This document shows positions 47,264 through 58,112 of a stretch of 64,000 nt of DNA, one piece after another. Source of the stretch: Enoplolaimus lenunculus (lineage: Eukaryota > Nematoda > Enoplea > Enoplida > Thoracostomopsidae); contig JASANG010000089.1 of the NCBI GenBank assembly GCA_030248215.1, positions 1-64,000 of the forward strand, written 5' to 3'. The notes under the pieces are model-generated. The model saw only the letters and a program-made list of their open reading frames with translations. It did not search any database and was not told the DNA's origin. Each line of letters opens with the position of its first letter. Within the stretch, counting starts at the first letter, position 1. Both the position numbers and the translations under genes were made by a program.

Positions 47264-48221
47264 TATGCTTAGGTTTAGGGAAAAGGTTACTTACCTATCC
47301 CTAAATAAACCTTAACCTTAAATGTCGGACAAGTGTACAAGAGCCAGCTGCCTAAAGCATAAGCGTAACTGTAGGGTATAGCGCTGGTACAAGAGACTTT
47401 TACTCCTTTCGGTTGCTGGTCCGGTCACGTATCAAAATTAAGATAATGTATTAACAAAAGGCTCTAATCTTCTAACCAATAAACAAACTCATATCACAAG
47501 GAATATTTTAAATCTCATTTGTTATTTTATTGATGTCATGCTGAAACTTAAGACGAAAGCAATAGCAAATTAGTGCAGTTATATATAGATCACATTACAC
47601 GTCATTCGCTAATGGTCGCCGGAGTTGAAACCAATTGTAGTCCAAGGTTTACGGTTGTAACCATTTCAGCGTAGAGATCTCGTTCATTGCGATATTTTAT
47701 CGTGTCGGGATACGAACCGGATAACAAACTCAATCAAACTTAAGTTTCTGATATCGTCAGCTTCTTGTTTTATATAAATTATTTGTACTGTGATAACTGA
47801 TAATATGATTGCTTGCGCCTTGCAGTGGTGAACTTGGGCTCGCTGTGTGCAAAATTTTGGCTCTTTTCGGTTACATGTCAGCTAACCGGCCGGACCTCAA
47901 GAGGCCAGTTTTTGAAAATTTTTGCATGATTGAGCTTCTCATGAGTCATGATGTCCCGCAGTTAATGGTTACGGTAGTCATGAAAAGTACAAATAGGCAA
48001 AATTTTTGAAAATCCGACCAATTTTATGCAAACGCTAGCTGGCACTTACTGGAAATGGACTTCTTTTAAAATTTTAGACACCTGTGCACACCACGGGTGC
48101 ACATCTGAATCCTAATTATACAGCGGACGCTCGAGCAAACAATTCGTTTAATATGATTAAAAATACCGGAGATCTATATATTTTCTGCTGTGGAAGACAT
48201 CAAAAATAGTCCAGTTTTTGG
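47264..48221. other. intergenic, upstream of SOSS-B, nothing recognised
   Basis: No clear promoter element, exon or repeat was recognised. The SOSS-B transcription start should lie between here and 48,529. Confidence 0.35.
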
Positions 48222-48363
48222 TCCATGTAAAGATCAGGGGCAGAACATTTTGGCTAATTTTTTTGATTGGCTTAGGCTTAGGAATATGCTCATTCTTACG
48301 CTTTAGGCTTAGGCATGGGAATATACTTATAATACTGTTCCGCCCGTGTTCTTTACATTGGCC
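48222..48363. mobile_element. small MITE with TTAGGC-like core
   Basis: The inverted ends TGTAAAGATCAGGGGCAGAAC and GTTCCGCCCGTGTTCTTTACA enclose GGCTTAGGCTTAGG-type repeats. Relatives or fragments lie at about 43,195 and 54,300-54,375. Confidence 0.6.
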
Positions 48364-48528
48364 CAGTTTTTTTATAGCGAATGCCAAAAGTGAAATTGAA
48401 ATGAGTGCTAATACAATTGGATAAATCTTGTTTGTGTTGTGGAAATTACAGTATTTTATGTATTGCCTAACTATCTAGTACTTTAACATTATTGAACCGT
48501 TACTGTTTACGTGTATACGAGATACAGT

Positions 48529-51500
48529 ATGTCGGAGTCTAGTGGGACTCATTATATACCAATCAAAGATATAACACCAGCTGTACGAAATGTTAATTTA
48601 AATTTTATTGTTTTAGATATAGGTAGGTTAAAATTTTAGGTGCTTGTGTGTGAGCTACCCTCGAAATCTGTTTTTAAAACTGTCGAATTTCGTTTTCTTA
48701 GAACGAAGTATTGCAGTTTGAATAATGAAGGCCGGCATTGCTGTATTGAAACTATCGAAATCCTACATTTGTGGGTTGTTTAATGACGCAAGTCATAGAC
48801 GTTAGTCTCACAACTTGCAGCATAGGTTTGTAATGAGAATAATTCTGGTTTGGTGAAAGTTGGTGTTACTTTACAAACAAAATGTTTTCTGCTAACATTT
48901 AAAATATTTTGTATAAGTACTTATATGGACAGAGAAAACTAAATTTAAGAACCGAAACCGGATTGGTATGGGTCGTACGCTTCAAGTTCACATGACTTGA
49001 AATGTGTAAACGTTGTATATAACCAAGGTTGTATAATGTTTGTACTACATCTATTCGTGTGCCGATCGCCACTTAACTATAATTTTAGTAGTCATTTGTG
49101 TGATGTAGCAGCCGGTGTTGACAGACAATGGTCGAACTTTGAAGTTTTTTGCATATTCGGGCTTTTCATTAAGTACTTTATCATGGTTATTCTACAATCA
49201 AATTTGATGTTCTAAAATTTGGTTTATAAACTTGCGGACATCTTGCTTTTGGGTATCTCATGAAATTGCTGGCAGAGTGCCAGCTAAAGTGTGCCCTATG
49301 TGCCGGATCCACAGAAAATTTTACTGCATTCTATCCAGCTACACATTTTTCGTCTAAAAAAATTAAATTTGGACGCAATACGCCCAGGAAATTCATGAAA
49401 AGTCCATATATACATGAATGTTCAATATTGTAAATAATGGACATTTTTTTAAGACGAACGGCAATTGAAGGAATAACAATACGGAATCGATGTTAACGTT
49501 GTCGGACTGCTTGAAGTTTGAGTTCAGTTGTTTTTAAGTTTCATTTCTTTATTGGCTATAAAAACTACACTCTGTTTAGTGCTGCAAAACAATTTTCAGG
49601 ACCAATTCATAAAACACGTGACGACAACGAGCTTCGAGTGATCAAAATCGCCGATCCAACGGGCTCAATCAATTTGACAGTGTGGAACGAAATTGCTCAT
49701 TTACTGTCACCTGGTGATATTTGTAGACTTAAAAATGGGTTGGTTTAATGCTACAATTGTGTTTATAAATATAATTCGACGCTGGACAGCACACTGCAAG
49801 TCAAAAAAATTATTGTTACATATTTTATATGAGGTGACATATGCATCAATTTACGTGCGTTGCCGTATGGTGGCGGACGGCGCCAGGCGGCGCCGGACAG
49901 CATTAAAATATTAATCAAAAAAAGTATAGCGCTACCCTTATTGATGAAATATATTGTTTGAAATCCTCCTATAACCAATACCTATGCGTACGTCAAAGTC
50001 AACACGCCAGCCGTGTATCAGAAATATATTATGACTAGCCAATTTGCGTCATCTGAATTGTTTTGTTCCTAATCACTTAAAATCACCAATTATATATCAG
50101 TATTAAACTTAACAAACTATCACTGTAATTGACGTTAGAAAATTTTGGTTACCCAAAATTCGTTAAATTGGCTCCTATGACTGCAATCAATGCTCTTAAT
50201 GCGGGACAAGGTGTAATAATTATTGCGGTTTACCATTGTTGTCGAAGACGATATCATTCGTTTTACTTGTACACTGAAAATTCTGTTGGGTTAAAATTAA
50301 AGCAAATGCTAAAGCTGTGCGCATTTTTCAGTGAAGCATGGTTTGAATTTTTTCTAATACCGTTCGAGGTCAACCGTTAGGTTCGTTACAAGATATGTTA
50401 TGCTAATGCCAGTGAAGGAATTAGCGACTCTTCTCGAGTTGACATAATCGAACCCCGTATTTTCATTAAGAATAAAATAGTGAGCTGTAGTCTTTGACAC
50501 CAATGTCTACAAGTGACCACCAAAAGCTGCAAATGTTTACATGGGGAGCTGTCTCAAGAACTACTTCAAAATTAATTTTAACTCAATTCCGCAACGAAAC
50601 TTTTAGACATTGCTTATCTATGTGAGTTTAAAAATTATTGGTCTTGCCGTAAACTTATCAAATTGAGTCATTATGAAAAATTCGCTCAAAAAATCTCTAA
50701 GCCACACAAGCTTTAATCTGTAGAATTATTTTGCAGTACGAACATGTTTTCTGTCATAAATTGATATTAGAATCAATACTCAGTACATTGAGTTAACTTT
50801 AGTTAACTCAGCGTATTGAATTGAAAAATGACTTAAGACTCAGTTAAATTCAATTCAACATTAACTGAGAAGTTGAATTAATTTTTAACTCAACTGAATT
50901 TGCAGTGTAGTATATATTTTGTGCAATGTTCCATTACATCGCTAAAACTGCAGTGCTGCATTAATCATTAGGTAAATATATAAGGCTCGTGGCTTATGGA
51001 CACAAAAACCACAAGGCTTTTGTCAAACCAGTTATACTTTAAGGGGTAGTATAGCAGAGAATTCCATATATTTCGCTTTCGTGGTTTTTTGTGAAATTGG
51101 TAAGGTACCTTACATTACTAATATTCATTTTTATTTTGTGACTAGCTCTGGCCCTATTTAGAGACAGCGAAATTTAACATAAGACCACAAAAGCCTGTCC
51201 GTCGCCAACTGATGATCGGTGCTACGCACAGTTTTGAATACCGGTCCTAAATTCAAGGCTGTGGAAACTTCAATATTACGAATGTAAACTATAAGACTAA
51301 GCCAAACATTTTAATACTTTTTGGAATCAAATCATTTCAAAACAGAAATGTTTCTGAGCATTAGTTACATATTGATTGGTAGCAGAAATAAGTAGCATTA
51401 CCGATCAGTATTTTTAGCGTTTCAACTGTAAAGAAATCAAGTTTAGCTGTCAATGTGTCCAGGCATGGTGAACTTGTGAAAACTGGCGAGTAAGTAAACC

Positions 51501-53757
51501 TGTTGCGGATCAATATAGCTACATCATAAAGACGTCAATTAGTCCCTTCTCTAAGGCTATTATTAAAAGTCCTCCTCTGACGACCTTAGTACTTAAGGGG
51601 AGCTACGTATGCAATGGGAACAGGCTTAAATTTTTTGTGGGAATGGAAAAGGTTTATGACCATCAAGTTGCCATAAGACGGAGTCGGAGGTAAAGCGAAA
51701 TTGTAGTTAAAATAAGTGTTACCACAAATTTTGGTTTTGGGCTTATTGGTTTAAAAAATCCTGATAATTTATTCCACAAAACTGTACCAATAAGATGAAG
51801 CAAAACGCAGCGAAGGATACATTTTTTTTGCAAACCTGTGTCAAGAATGAAACGAACCGATTCATCCTCGTCCAATAATTGTATTTTCCGTTTTCGATGT
51901 AATATGACGTTAATTTTTGCTTACTTGCATGTAACGTTTTTAGATTTTGCTATCTCTTCACTGAACATCCTGATCTCAGCACTCCAAGTCCAGAATGGGC
52001 TCAATTTGACAAAAGGGTAATAAAATTAGTGCGAGCCTGGTAACTGTAACTGCTTCTATTTAGATTCGTTGTTAGATTTTCTAAATTTCGTAGTAAAAAC
52101 TGTAGTCTGACCATTTTATAATAGGTACAAGGGAAACATAACTGTCATCTGTTGTAATACCGTTTCCGTTATTAACGTAGTTTGTGTTTCGTACGTAGCG
52201 ACTGTGATAGTTGTTCTGTTTTCTGAAGACGTACCTTATATTTTAGTGTTCTCATCTGCTGTATTCATTCTACATAAATACGCTTATATATACGTAAGGT
52301 GTTAGTTTTCAATCCAAAATTGATCGTTTCTGTACAAGTGTTTGTAGCATCCTTCTGATGACAACAGCACTAATTCTGCAAGTGTCTTTCACGGCGGAAT
52401 TCAAGAAGGCGACGGTCAACCAGGATCTGGTTCCGGTTCAACAACAAACCAGCAACAAATGGGAACCGGCCAGCATGGACATTATAGCGTCTCAAACGTT
52501 AGGGATGTGAATAAAACGTCAAAACAAATGACTGAAAAGCAACGTGATTGTGGAGGTGTTCGGAAGCACGTAGATTCCCGATCAAGTCAAGTGAAAAACA
52601 CAGATGCGCAGACCGTGCGAAATTCTGGATCTATGGCCATGGCTGAACCTTGTTCAGCGGTGCCACTAGGTTCGAAGTTACAGCAAGCACAAAAGCGAGA
52701 TAGCAGTAAGCCTTATCGAACAACATTGATTGAATATTAATACGCAGACCCGGCTTACAGGATCGTAATATACATAAATCACAAGAATTTTTTAAGTACC
52801 TCATCGTTTTGAGTATAACTAGTACTTGTGATTCAGCAACTAGTATTTCTCCGAATATATAAGGCCTTTTTTATGTATAAGTGTTTATGTTACATACGCC
52901 AAATATGGAAACGTTACGTGTTGGAAATGGTAATAATTTAAATACTACTTATATACCTGTGTATTTTGTGTCTTTATTCCGCGTTTATTTTAGGTGGTAT
53001 GAAGAAAAATCTGTTGTCCTCCGCTAATACGGCACAAACTCTCGTCGCCTCAAACGCATTACCGCTTCCGCTAGAACCACCGTTTTCAGGAAATCAACAA
53101 TCCCGCCAGAGACCACCTCAAAATCAACAAACTCGAAATATTCCTCGCTTAGAACCTCCGGTTTTTCGAATGACTACATGCGCAACATCCGCGCCCACAA
53201 CTCAAACACTTCAAAATCCTACTAATCAAATTCCAACGCAAATCGTCAACGGTACAGTAACCAGTAATAAGCAGCAATACTATAGCGATCCACGTATCAT
53301 AGTAGGACCCCAAAACTTACCCACACCACCAAGACAGCCTTTGTTGCCTTTAGGCCGCCCTCCTGTTGAAGCTGTTGATCGAAACGACGTTCATCCATCC
53401 GCTGGTCGCGATATATCATTGTACGGCAAACCAATTCCATCTAATACTACAACAGAACTTGCAGTACCTTTCGCGACGTCACAACCGCCCATAAACTCAT
53501 GGGCTCCAACGCCAAATTATCCTACCGGCTCCAACGAACAAAACCAAACATTGGCTGCTAATTTTCAAATGCCTTTTAGTTCATACGGGACTACAATGCT
53601 GAACGATCCTAGGGGACGTGGCCAACAGTCTCTTTTCCATTCTACACAACAGCAGCAAATTTTAAGCGAACATCAACGTTATAGCAGTAATAATATTATT
53701 GCGCAATCACATAGCATCACACCTGGGATAGCCGCACCTCCTTCATTCAAAATGTAA
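48529..53757 (+). CDS. NABP2: SOSS-B / NABP single-stranded DNA-binding protein, six exons
   Basis: The SOSS complex subunit binds single-stranded DNA in the nucleus and acts in double-strand break repair. Exons: 48529-48622, 49600-49738, 51418-51489, 51944-52016, 52348-52705, 52994-53757. Phases agree throughout (1,500 nt, 499 aa). Residues 1-126 align without gaps to the human OB fold: KDITPAVRNVNLNFIVLDIG, KIADPTGSINLTVWNEI, SPGDICRL, RHGELVKTGEFC. Trp60 corresponds to human Trp55. Three other aromatic positions known for DNA contact in hSSB1 (Tyr74, Phe78, Tyr85) are V79, K83 and N90. The tail of about 370 residues is N/Q/S/T/P-rich; vertebrate proteins total about 200 aa. Weak points: exon 3 is short, and the exon 5 donor (AGCA|GTAAGC) is predicted. 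Without it, exon 5 reads to a stop at 52,738-52,740. Confidence 0.88.
50757..50910. mobile_element. MITE, TTGAATTCAACT type, in SOSS-B intron 2
   Basis: Repeated CAGTTAAATTCAATTCAAC and TTAACTCAACTGAATT motifs form inverted repeats, ending TTTGCAGTG then TA. The cap equals that of the GAGTCAAA family, but the interior motif differs. Confidence 0.6.
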
Positions 53758-55385
53758 AACCGTTGAGATAGTAGGTATTGGAAAGGATACCAATTGCAAC
53801 TCATTAACCAAAATTTGTCGTTTTCAAGCAGATGTTACACACCATTTTATTCGATGAGAAATACATAGGTAAATGTCAGTACTAATACGTATATATTCAC
53901 ACTTTAAATTGTAATACTCATATCAGCACGCTCTCAAATTCGGTTGTTTATGAGAATGGGCTCGCTTTTAATGTGATATTATATATGGACATAAAACTTT
54001 TTTGAAATACTAACATTAAAGAACAGCTGAAGTGGCATTTACTTAAAAGGATCACTGATAGAGTTTACTGCATTAATCAGTGTTCAGTATTAAATTAAAG
54101 TATATATGATGCTGGGCTGCGATCTGCGCTAGTTTTGGTCTGCCTCGAATATAATTGACTTTATAATCAAAAGACAAGCTAAGTCACACCTATTCAGCCG
54201 AGCTAATATAGGTATAGATTGTTGGGCTCATGTTACTTTAAAGGGCGTCCTGGTTTCTGGTGGGTCTATAAAAGAGTAAGGTTAGATTCTAGATTACATT
54301 TCTTGTGCTTAGGTTTACGCTCTAGGCTTAGGCTTAGAAATACGCTTAATCTACTGCTATGCCCCACAAAGTGACATTGGCCGAGTGTTGTATAGACTGC
54401 AGTTGCGTGATGGTTATGATTGTCAATTCGGATGGTGTAGTCATACTCCTACAGATAGAGTTTAACGATTCGCCAGCGAAGCGATGGGAAGCTTGACATA
54501 ATTTGAAATTATCCCAATGAAAAATTTTGTTTTGAATGGGGTCGAAAGGTCGGTTAGATCGCTGGAACCACCACAATCGCAGTATTACTGTGTGTGCATA
54601 GCTATGAAAGAAATCTTGTGAGCGCGCAGCTATACGCAATTTTAGTGTTAAATTTCTTAGCAACAATCTCAAACATTTTCGGTGCGTGTATATTTGGGTC
54701 TAGACCAACAGTGTCTGGCTACGCATGCGACAAACTGCATCTGCATATATACAGCATCACAATCACAAAAAAGAGTTGCGCTATTTTTGCCTATCCTAAA
54801 CCTATTAAAATGTGTTAGGCCATGCTTTACTGCTACGCGCGAGTGGCATCTCTACTCTAAAGCATTAGCAAAATATTTCGTTTCGTATTTGCAGATCATA
54901 AACTGTCTTTCTCTATTTGTATAGTTAGAAAGAATTTTGATACAATAATACGCTAGTATACAATTTTAATTTTAATTTGAGCGTTAAAACCAATAAGTTT
55001 CAGTCTGAACCTCCTGGCAGAGATTAAAAAACTATATATAATCGAAGTGCGATACGTATATAATAACACAAGCGCTAAAACAACATTGGAAACCTAAGGG
55101 ACTTCAGTCTCCCAGTGCCACGTCTACGAATGTTCACGGTCTCTCCGTGTCCTAGTCTAACCGTCCTAGGTCCTCAGTCTTCCAGGATCCCATAATAGTT
55201 TCTCCGTAGATATGTCTTTGTTGCATTCAGCAAAATCTTCCGTTTATGTTCCTGAAGATCTTCCCTTTTGCTCATTTCGCGCGGACACTTTAACTGGTTT
55301 TCGTCATGTTTAAGCCAAAACCGGAAGGTTAAATTTAAACGTGCACCTATTAGCGCAAACATAATTTAACGCCTAACTCTAAGCG
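53758..55385. other. SOSS-B 3' flank, no gene recognised
   Basis: ATTAAA near 54,015 is a possible SOSS-B polyadenylation signal. A 108-codon frame on the minus strand (54,346-54,672) has no recognisable family. GGCTTAGGCTTAG repeats and a decayed GCCCCACAAAGTGACATTGG end at 54,300-54,375 look like the MITE at 48,222. Confidence 0.4.
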
Positions 55386-55540
55386 TATTCCTACCAAAGC
55401 GTACCCCTCAGCTAAGTCTCAGATGAAACCTAAGACTAAGCCTAAGTCTGAGCTAAGCTTAAGTTGAAGTGTAAAACCTAAACCTAAGCTTAAAAGATGA
55501 TCCCTACGCCAAAGACAAAGCCTAAACCTAATCCCAAACG
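55386..55540. repeat. imperfect CCTAAG/CCTAAA hexamer array
   Basis: CCTAAGACTAAGCCTAAG, CTAAACCTAAGCTTAA and similar hexamers repeat irregularly for about 150 bases, interrupted by non-repeat bases. It resembles the core of the 48,222 MITE rather than a true telomeric tract. Confidence 0.65.
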
Positions 55541-55903
55541 CAGGGTGTAACGGGTAGTAAAAATAACGGAAACTGACAGTACCGAAATACGGAAACGGAA
55601 AACGGATATTGAAGTATAAAAGTTTCAAAAATGTTTTATTTTTCTGCCACCGGTCTTTCAAAAATTTCAAAGAAAAAATGGCGGATGAATCAAATTTTTT
55701 TAAGATTTTGGACGAGTTTCGTAATTATTTCATTTTGAACAATTGCAGCATATCTGTAACAAAAAATGAGGGATATATGCGTGATTTGTAACTAATTTTG
55801 AACGTAAAAATAACGTAATTTTCGTTATTTCTATAACGGAAACTTAATCGGAAACGGGCACCAATTTTTACCGGAAACAGAAAGGATTTACGGTTACACC
55901 CTG
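55541..55903. mobile_element. hAT-like MITE, ACGGAAAC type
   Basis: This 363-bp element has ends CAGGGTGTAACGG / CGGTTACACCCTG and AACGGAAAC / TACGGAAACGGAAAACGG repeats inside. The flanks CCCAAACG and CCTAAGCG agree at 6 of 8 bases, a decayed 8-bp duplication. No ORF. Confidence 0.8.
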
Positions 55904-56148
55904 CCTAAGCGTATTCCAAAACTGGAAAATGTATAGAACACGGATATTTGTTCGTATCCGGATTTTCGGATATACCTACGAAATGAAATTTTCCATTTCG
56001 AATATCAGAAACTCGATTTTGCGTGTTTTGGGTTCGGAACCTAATATTTTTGCAGAAAAACTTTCTAGGGGAAAAATTGTAAAGTGAATGGACCTTAAGT
56101 ATTATTTTATAAATTTTTTGATGAAAAAATTGTAGGTACCTTTATATA

Positions 56149-56230
56149 CAGGGTACAACCGAAGGTCTGCCTCCGGCTCCGGTAGGATTTTTGCCGGAGG
56201 TTCCGGCAGTTTCGGTAGTAAAATTTTGGA
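56149..56230. repeat. MITE end, CCTCCGGCTCCGG type
   Basis: CAGGGTACAACCGAAGG is followed by CTGCCTCCGGCTCCGG and GCCGGAGGTTCCGG. No partner end was found downstream with confidence. Confidence 0.5.
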
Positions 56231-56755
56231 CAATTTTGCAAAATTTATCTGTTTAGCGCATTAAGTACTTTAGTCACAATTTTCAGCAAACAATTTCCGA
56301 AAATTCGCTATAAATTAGCGTAAAACCAAACAACTTAACCACATATTGCAGATATTAGCTAAAATTAACTAATTAACCATCATATTTACTACTTACCTTA
56401 CAAAACTATTTCTGACGAGGGGTGTACGCCCGCCCCTCTCTGGATCCGTTAGTGCACACCTTCTCACTAGACCGAAATAAACAAAGCTTAAGTTGTCGAC
56501 TATTTTTTGCTTGTGCTTAAGACTAAGCTTTGTTTTAGAATTGTGATTACGCTTCCGCTCTAGTCTTGCTAAATATATCGAAATATAATGCCGATTTGGC
56601 TCCTCATACCCTGATAATTTGAATTAAATTTCAATTTTTTAAGACTTGATTGCTTTCACTTTTTGTGATCTTTATATGGAAAAGCATAGCGGAACTAAGA
56701 ATGTATTTTCAACAGATTAAGAAAATTATATTTCTTTCATGTATATTACTTTGTA

Positions 56756-57041
56756 CTGTAGTGACCCGAATAAGAAGGGTCCCCATTTTGAGTCCCAGTC
56801 AATAGGAGTCTGTAAGCAGATGAGTCCCTAAACCGTAATTAGGTTATAATCTTTCATTATCGCTCAAGATTTTGATACAAGACAAATAAACGTTTAATTC
56901 AACGGATAAGTTGCAAAACCGAAGACATATCAATAACGAAGGGCGGGTTAAAAACAGATCAGCCCGTGACCGAATAACTCGAGGATACCCTCTGGAGTGA
57001 CCAAATAAATATCAGTCCTCCTCTTATTCGGGTCACTAAAG
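56756..57041 (+). mobile_element. Tc1-type MITE, 286 bp
   Basis: The ends CTGTAGTGACCCGAATAAGA / TCTTATTCGGGTCACTAAAG are flanked by TA. The body matches the 436-bp copy at 46,828 (GAGTCCCAGTCAATA, TTTAATTCAACGGATAAGTT, ATACCCTCTGGAG) with an internal deletion. Confidence 0.85.
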
Positions 57042-57109
57042 TAAAAGCGACGCGCTGAGCTGAATTGCGGTATTTTTAGCGTTTGATGACTGGTTTTTCT
57101 CACATGAAT

Positions 57110-57362
57110 ATTTTCTATTTCCCCTGAGACCTACTTTTATGCTAAGACTCGAACTCCAGCGACCGGAGTGGGAAGCGAATACCATCACCAGTCTCAGCTA
57201 TAGGAGCTTGACGCTCGAGCCCGGGGGGGCTCTCACGTCTTGTGGTGATTTAGTACTGTGTGTACGTGTTGCAATTGTTAAACACGGTGCGATATATACT
57301 ATTTAACGTATATATACTGCGCTAAGTTGCCTACAGACAACTCAATGTGAGAAGGGGTTAAT
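57110..57362 (-). repeat. tRNA-Gly-like SINE, copy 2
   Basis: It has the same length and order as 43,555-43,804, with few differences. On the minus strand the A-box region (TAGCTGAGACTGG) is slightly expanded, while GAGTTCGAG (B box) and the TGTAGGCAAC hairpin side remain. Confidence 0.7.
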
Positions 57363-57675
57363 TTCACGACACAAATGTAGGAGAAACTTTCTGTAAAGGA
57401 GCAAACTTTCACTAATTTTGAGATAATTTAAAAATTCGAAGTCACATCGATAAATATCAAGTTAAACTGAGGTTTTCCTTTAATTTATAGCATGTTTTAA
57501 GAAATAAACATTTTAAATCATTGAATTTTATGCAGGAATGTGGTTCAATATTTTTACTCACGTTTGAATACGGAATTTGTTTTCGTCAGCTTCAGCTACT
57601 TTAATGGTGAAATAATGCAAATTAATTCTAAAATTATTTTACACAATAGCATTTCGGATATTCGTTTGGCATCCA

Positions 57676-57882
57676 CACTGTAAAAAATGGTGAGTCAAAT
57701 TGACTCTCTGCGAAATAGGCTCTACGGGACTACACAAAATAAGTCAAATTCGACTCAGCCAGAGTCAAACATGCGATTCAGGTAGCCGAATTTGACTCTG
57801 GCGGAGTCGATTTTGACTCAGATTGTGTAGTCCCGTAGAGCCTATTTCGGAGAGTCAATTTGACTAAACATTTTTTACAGTG
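57676..57882. mobile_element. palindromic MITE, GAGTCAAA type, best copy
   Basis: This 207-bp element consists of two arms of about 90 nt that pair with each other almost throughout. The ends are CACTGTAAAAAATGG / CATTTTTTACAGTG, with GACTCTCTGCGAAATAGGCT / AGCCTATTTCGGAGAGTC inside. Transcribed, it would fold into a long near-perfect hairpin. Confidence 0.85.
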
Positions 57883-57999
57883 CCGATATCCGCCGGATAT
57901 CCGGATTTATCCAGATAGACGTTGCTTTTCGGATACATATCCGGATATTTTTCATATCCGGATATCCGGTGAAACAATGCAAATTCCAAATTTTTTTAA

Positions 58000-58112
58000 A
58001 CAACACAAATTGAGTTAAAATTCGACTCCACCAGAGTCACAATCGACTCAGTTTGTGTAGTCGCGAAAAGCCTTTTTCGGAGAGAGTCAATTTGACTCAA
58101 TTTTTTGCGGTG
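58000..58112. mobile_element. palindromic MITE, GAGTCAAA type, truncated
   Basis: The right arm (AGTCGCGAAAAGCCTTTTTC, GGAGAGAGTCAATTTGACTC) and cap TTTTTTGCGGTG are present, with TA beyond. The left arm is reduced to ATTCGACTCCACCAGAGTC. Confidence 0.65.

Noticed and set aside
52966-52993. ATG at 52,966 as the start of a separate 263-aa protein
   Set aside because: The first residues run through a pyrimidine-rich acceptor (ATTTTAG). The rest is in phase with SOSS-B exon 5, so it is better read as SOSS-B exon 6.
54346-54672. 108-codon minus-strand frame as a gene
   Set aside because: No recognisable domain. It overlaps repeat-like sequence related to the 48,222 MITE, and no splice partner was found.
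55386-55540. Interstitial telomere
   Set aside because: The hexamers are too irregular and similar sequence is part of a MITE core elsewhere in the window.
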